From contig RPPD01000181.1 in the NCBI GenBank assembly GCA_003818675.1, positions 1-5,503 of the forward strand: 5,503 nucleotides of DNA, read 5' to 3'. Origin of the DNA: Spirochaetaceae bacterium. GTDB lineage: Bacteria; Spirochaetota; Spirochaetia; SZUA-6; RPPD01. The first letter of the stretch is position 1. Every line of letters begins with the position of its first letter. The notes under the pieces were generated by a model that saw nothing but the letters and a program-made list of their open reading frames with translations, did no database searches and was not told where the DNA came from. The translations under genes were made by a program, and so were the position numbers. Shown piece by piece: positions 4,663 to 5,503 of the stretch.

Positions 4663-5503
4663 ATGGATGCACAGGCTGTAATGATATTGGTTATTTCGTT
4701 TTTTCTTGTGGATTACATCTGGGAAACAGTACTTACCGTTACAAATATGCGTCACATGAAAACTCATGCAGAGGATGTACCGGATTTCATGGAACCGGGA
4801 AAAAACATGGAGACAATACGGAGATCCGTGGAATACAGCCTGGTGAAGTCGAGGTTTTCCATACTGGTTTCATCGTTTTCCGCGGTGTTCCTTCTTGTAC
4901 TCATGGCGCTTTCTTTTTTTGGCCGTATTGACTCATGGCTTTCAGGTTTTAACCTCGGACTCTATGTGCATGGGATTGTATACCTTTTTTCCATGGGATT
5001 GGTGTTTTCATTGTTCTCCCTGCCGGCAGGCCTGTTTGGGCAGTTTGTGATTGAAAAGAGATTCGGATTTTCCACCATGACTCCAGGATTATTTTTTATG
5101 GACCGATTTAAAGGACTTGTAATTGGCGCTGTCCTGGGAATCCCGCTCCTGATGGTCCTGTTCTGGTTCATGGAAACCACGGGAACCTGGTGGTGGTTGT
5201 TTGCCTCGGGTTTTTTTGTGATTTTCCAGTTTGTTGTCTCCATACTCTACCCAACGGTAATTGCACCGCTTTTCAACAAGTTCCATCCCCTGCCCGAAGG
5301 CGAACTGAAACAAAAGATTTCAGCTCTTATGGAAAAACAGGGCTACAAGGCATCGGGCATTTTTATCATGGACGGGAGCAGGCGGTCACGCCACAGTAAT
5401 GCATATTTCACGGGAATGGGCCGGGCAAAGCGGATAGTCCTGTTTGACACGCTTGTCCAGTCCATGACGCCTGACGAGATCACCGCTGTTTTCGCACATG
5501 AAC
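4663..5503 (+). CDS. Ste24/CAAX prenyl protease 1-like M48 zinc metalloprotease (3' end beyond window)
   Basis: The first 280 codons are present; the family is usually about 410-430 residues, so about two thirds is seen. Membrane helices are likely at about 66-86, 101-128, 151-170 and 176-200, with a shorter hydrophobic stretch at 4-18. Family signatures occur in order: EKRFGFSTMTPGLFFMDRFKG (131-151), the APLFNKFHPLPEGEL segment (201-215), MDGSRRSRHSNAYFTGMG (236-253), KRIVLFDTL (256-264) and finally AHE (278-280), the opening of the HExxH zinc motif cut by the window edge. The family forms a hollow helical barrel with an internal zinc site. In eukaryotes it trims prenylated CaaX proteins; in bacteria it is thought to act on membrane proteins or peptides, substrate unknown. 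The gene diverges from the TPR gene with 196 bp between the starts. HtpX, a shorter M48 relative, is excluded by the long N-terminal region and the NAYF/RIVLFDTL motifs. Confidence 0.92.
   Translation, partial: MDAQAVMILVISFFLVDYIWETVLTVTNMRHMKTHAEDVPDFMEPGKNMETIRRSVEYSLVKSRFSILVSSFSAVFLLVLMALSFFGRIDSWLSGFNLGLYVHGIVYLFSMGLVFSLFSLPAGLFGQFVIEKRFGFSTMTPGLFFMDRFKGLVIGAVLGIPLLMVLFWFMETTGTWWWLFASGFFVIFQFVVSILYPTVIAPLFNKFHPLPEGELKQKISALMEKQGYKASGIFIMDGSRRSRHSNAYFTGMGRAKRIVLFDTLVQSMTPDEITAVFAHE

Noticed and set aside
4605..4931. 108-codon plus-strand open frame starting just before the Ste24 gene
   Set aside because: It overlaps the Ste24 reading frame in another frame. The Ste24 frame has the better ribosome site and unmistakable family motifs.
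4962..5313. Minus-strand open frames opposite the Ste24 gene
   Set aside because: They are antisense to conserved Ste24 motifs and have no support of their own.

Overview
The window looks like a chromosomal segment from a diderm bacterium. It carries a periplasmic LolA-like lipoprotein carrier, a RodZ-type morphogenetic protein and a large TPR protein on the minus strand, with a Ste24-type (M48A) membrane protease diverging on the plus strand. Base composition is roughly balanced, coding density is high, and there is no sign of mobile DNA, rRNA, tRNA or CRISPR. The gene set and the style of the proteins (a long acidic TPR protein, LolA paired with a RodZ that has a large ectodomain, bacterial Ste24) suggest a spirochaete. 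That is an inference from memory of such genomes, not something the sequence proves.

Layout, left to right. Positions 1-57 may hold the last 18 codons of a plus-strand gene that converges on rodZ. Positions 77-1150 (minus) encode the RodZ-like protein: cytoplasmic helix-turn-helix, one membrane helix and a beta-rich ectodomain. Four bases separate it from the gene before it, at 1155-1832 (minus), which encodes a secreted LolA-fold protein. The two almost certainly form one operon. The promoter for that operon is the best regulatory element in the window: TTGACA, 17 bases, AATAAT, with a perfect 7-bp inverted repeat across the spacer, in the 81-bp gap before the next gene.

Positions 1914-4466 (minus) encode an 850-residue protein with a three-part layout: an N-terminal beta-sandwich of the laminin-G/concanavalin type, about 14 TPR units, and a C-terminal cluster of four CxxC pairs. 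No signal peptide or membrane helix is visible, so it appears cytoplasmic. Its function is unknown, and it is the most unusual gene here. A 196-bp intergenic region (4467-4662) then separates it from the diverging Ste24-like metalloprotease gene (4663 to the window end), which is cut off inside its HExxH zinc motif. Back-to-back promoter candidates lie in that gap.

Taken together the window has an envelope theme: lipoprotein transport (LolA), cell-shape control (RodZ) and membrane protein processing (Ste24). The TPR protein may act as a scaffold near them, but nothing in the sequence ties it to a particular partner. I see no clearly new multi-gene system. The strongest leads are the TPR fusion protein, its RING/IBR-like cysteine spacing, and a calcium-site-like loop in the RodZ ectodomain.
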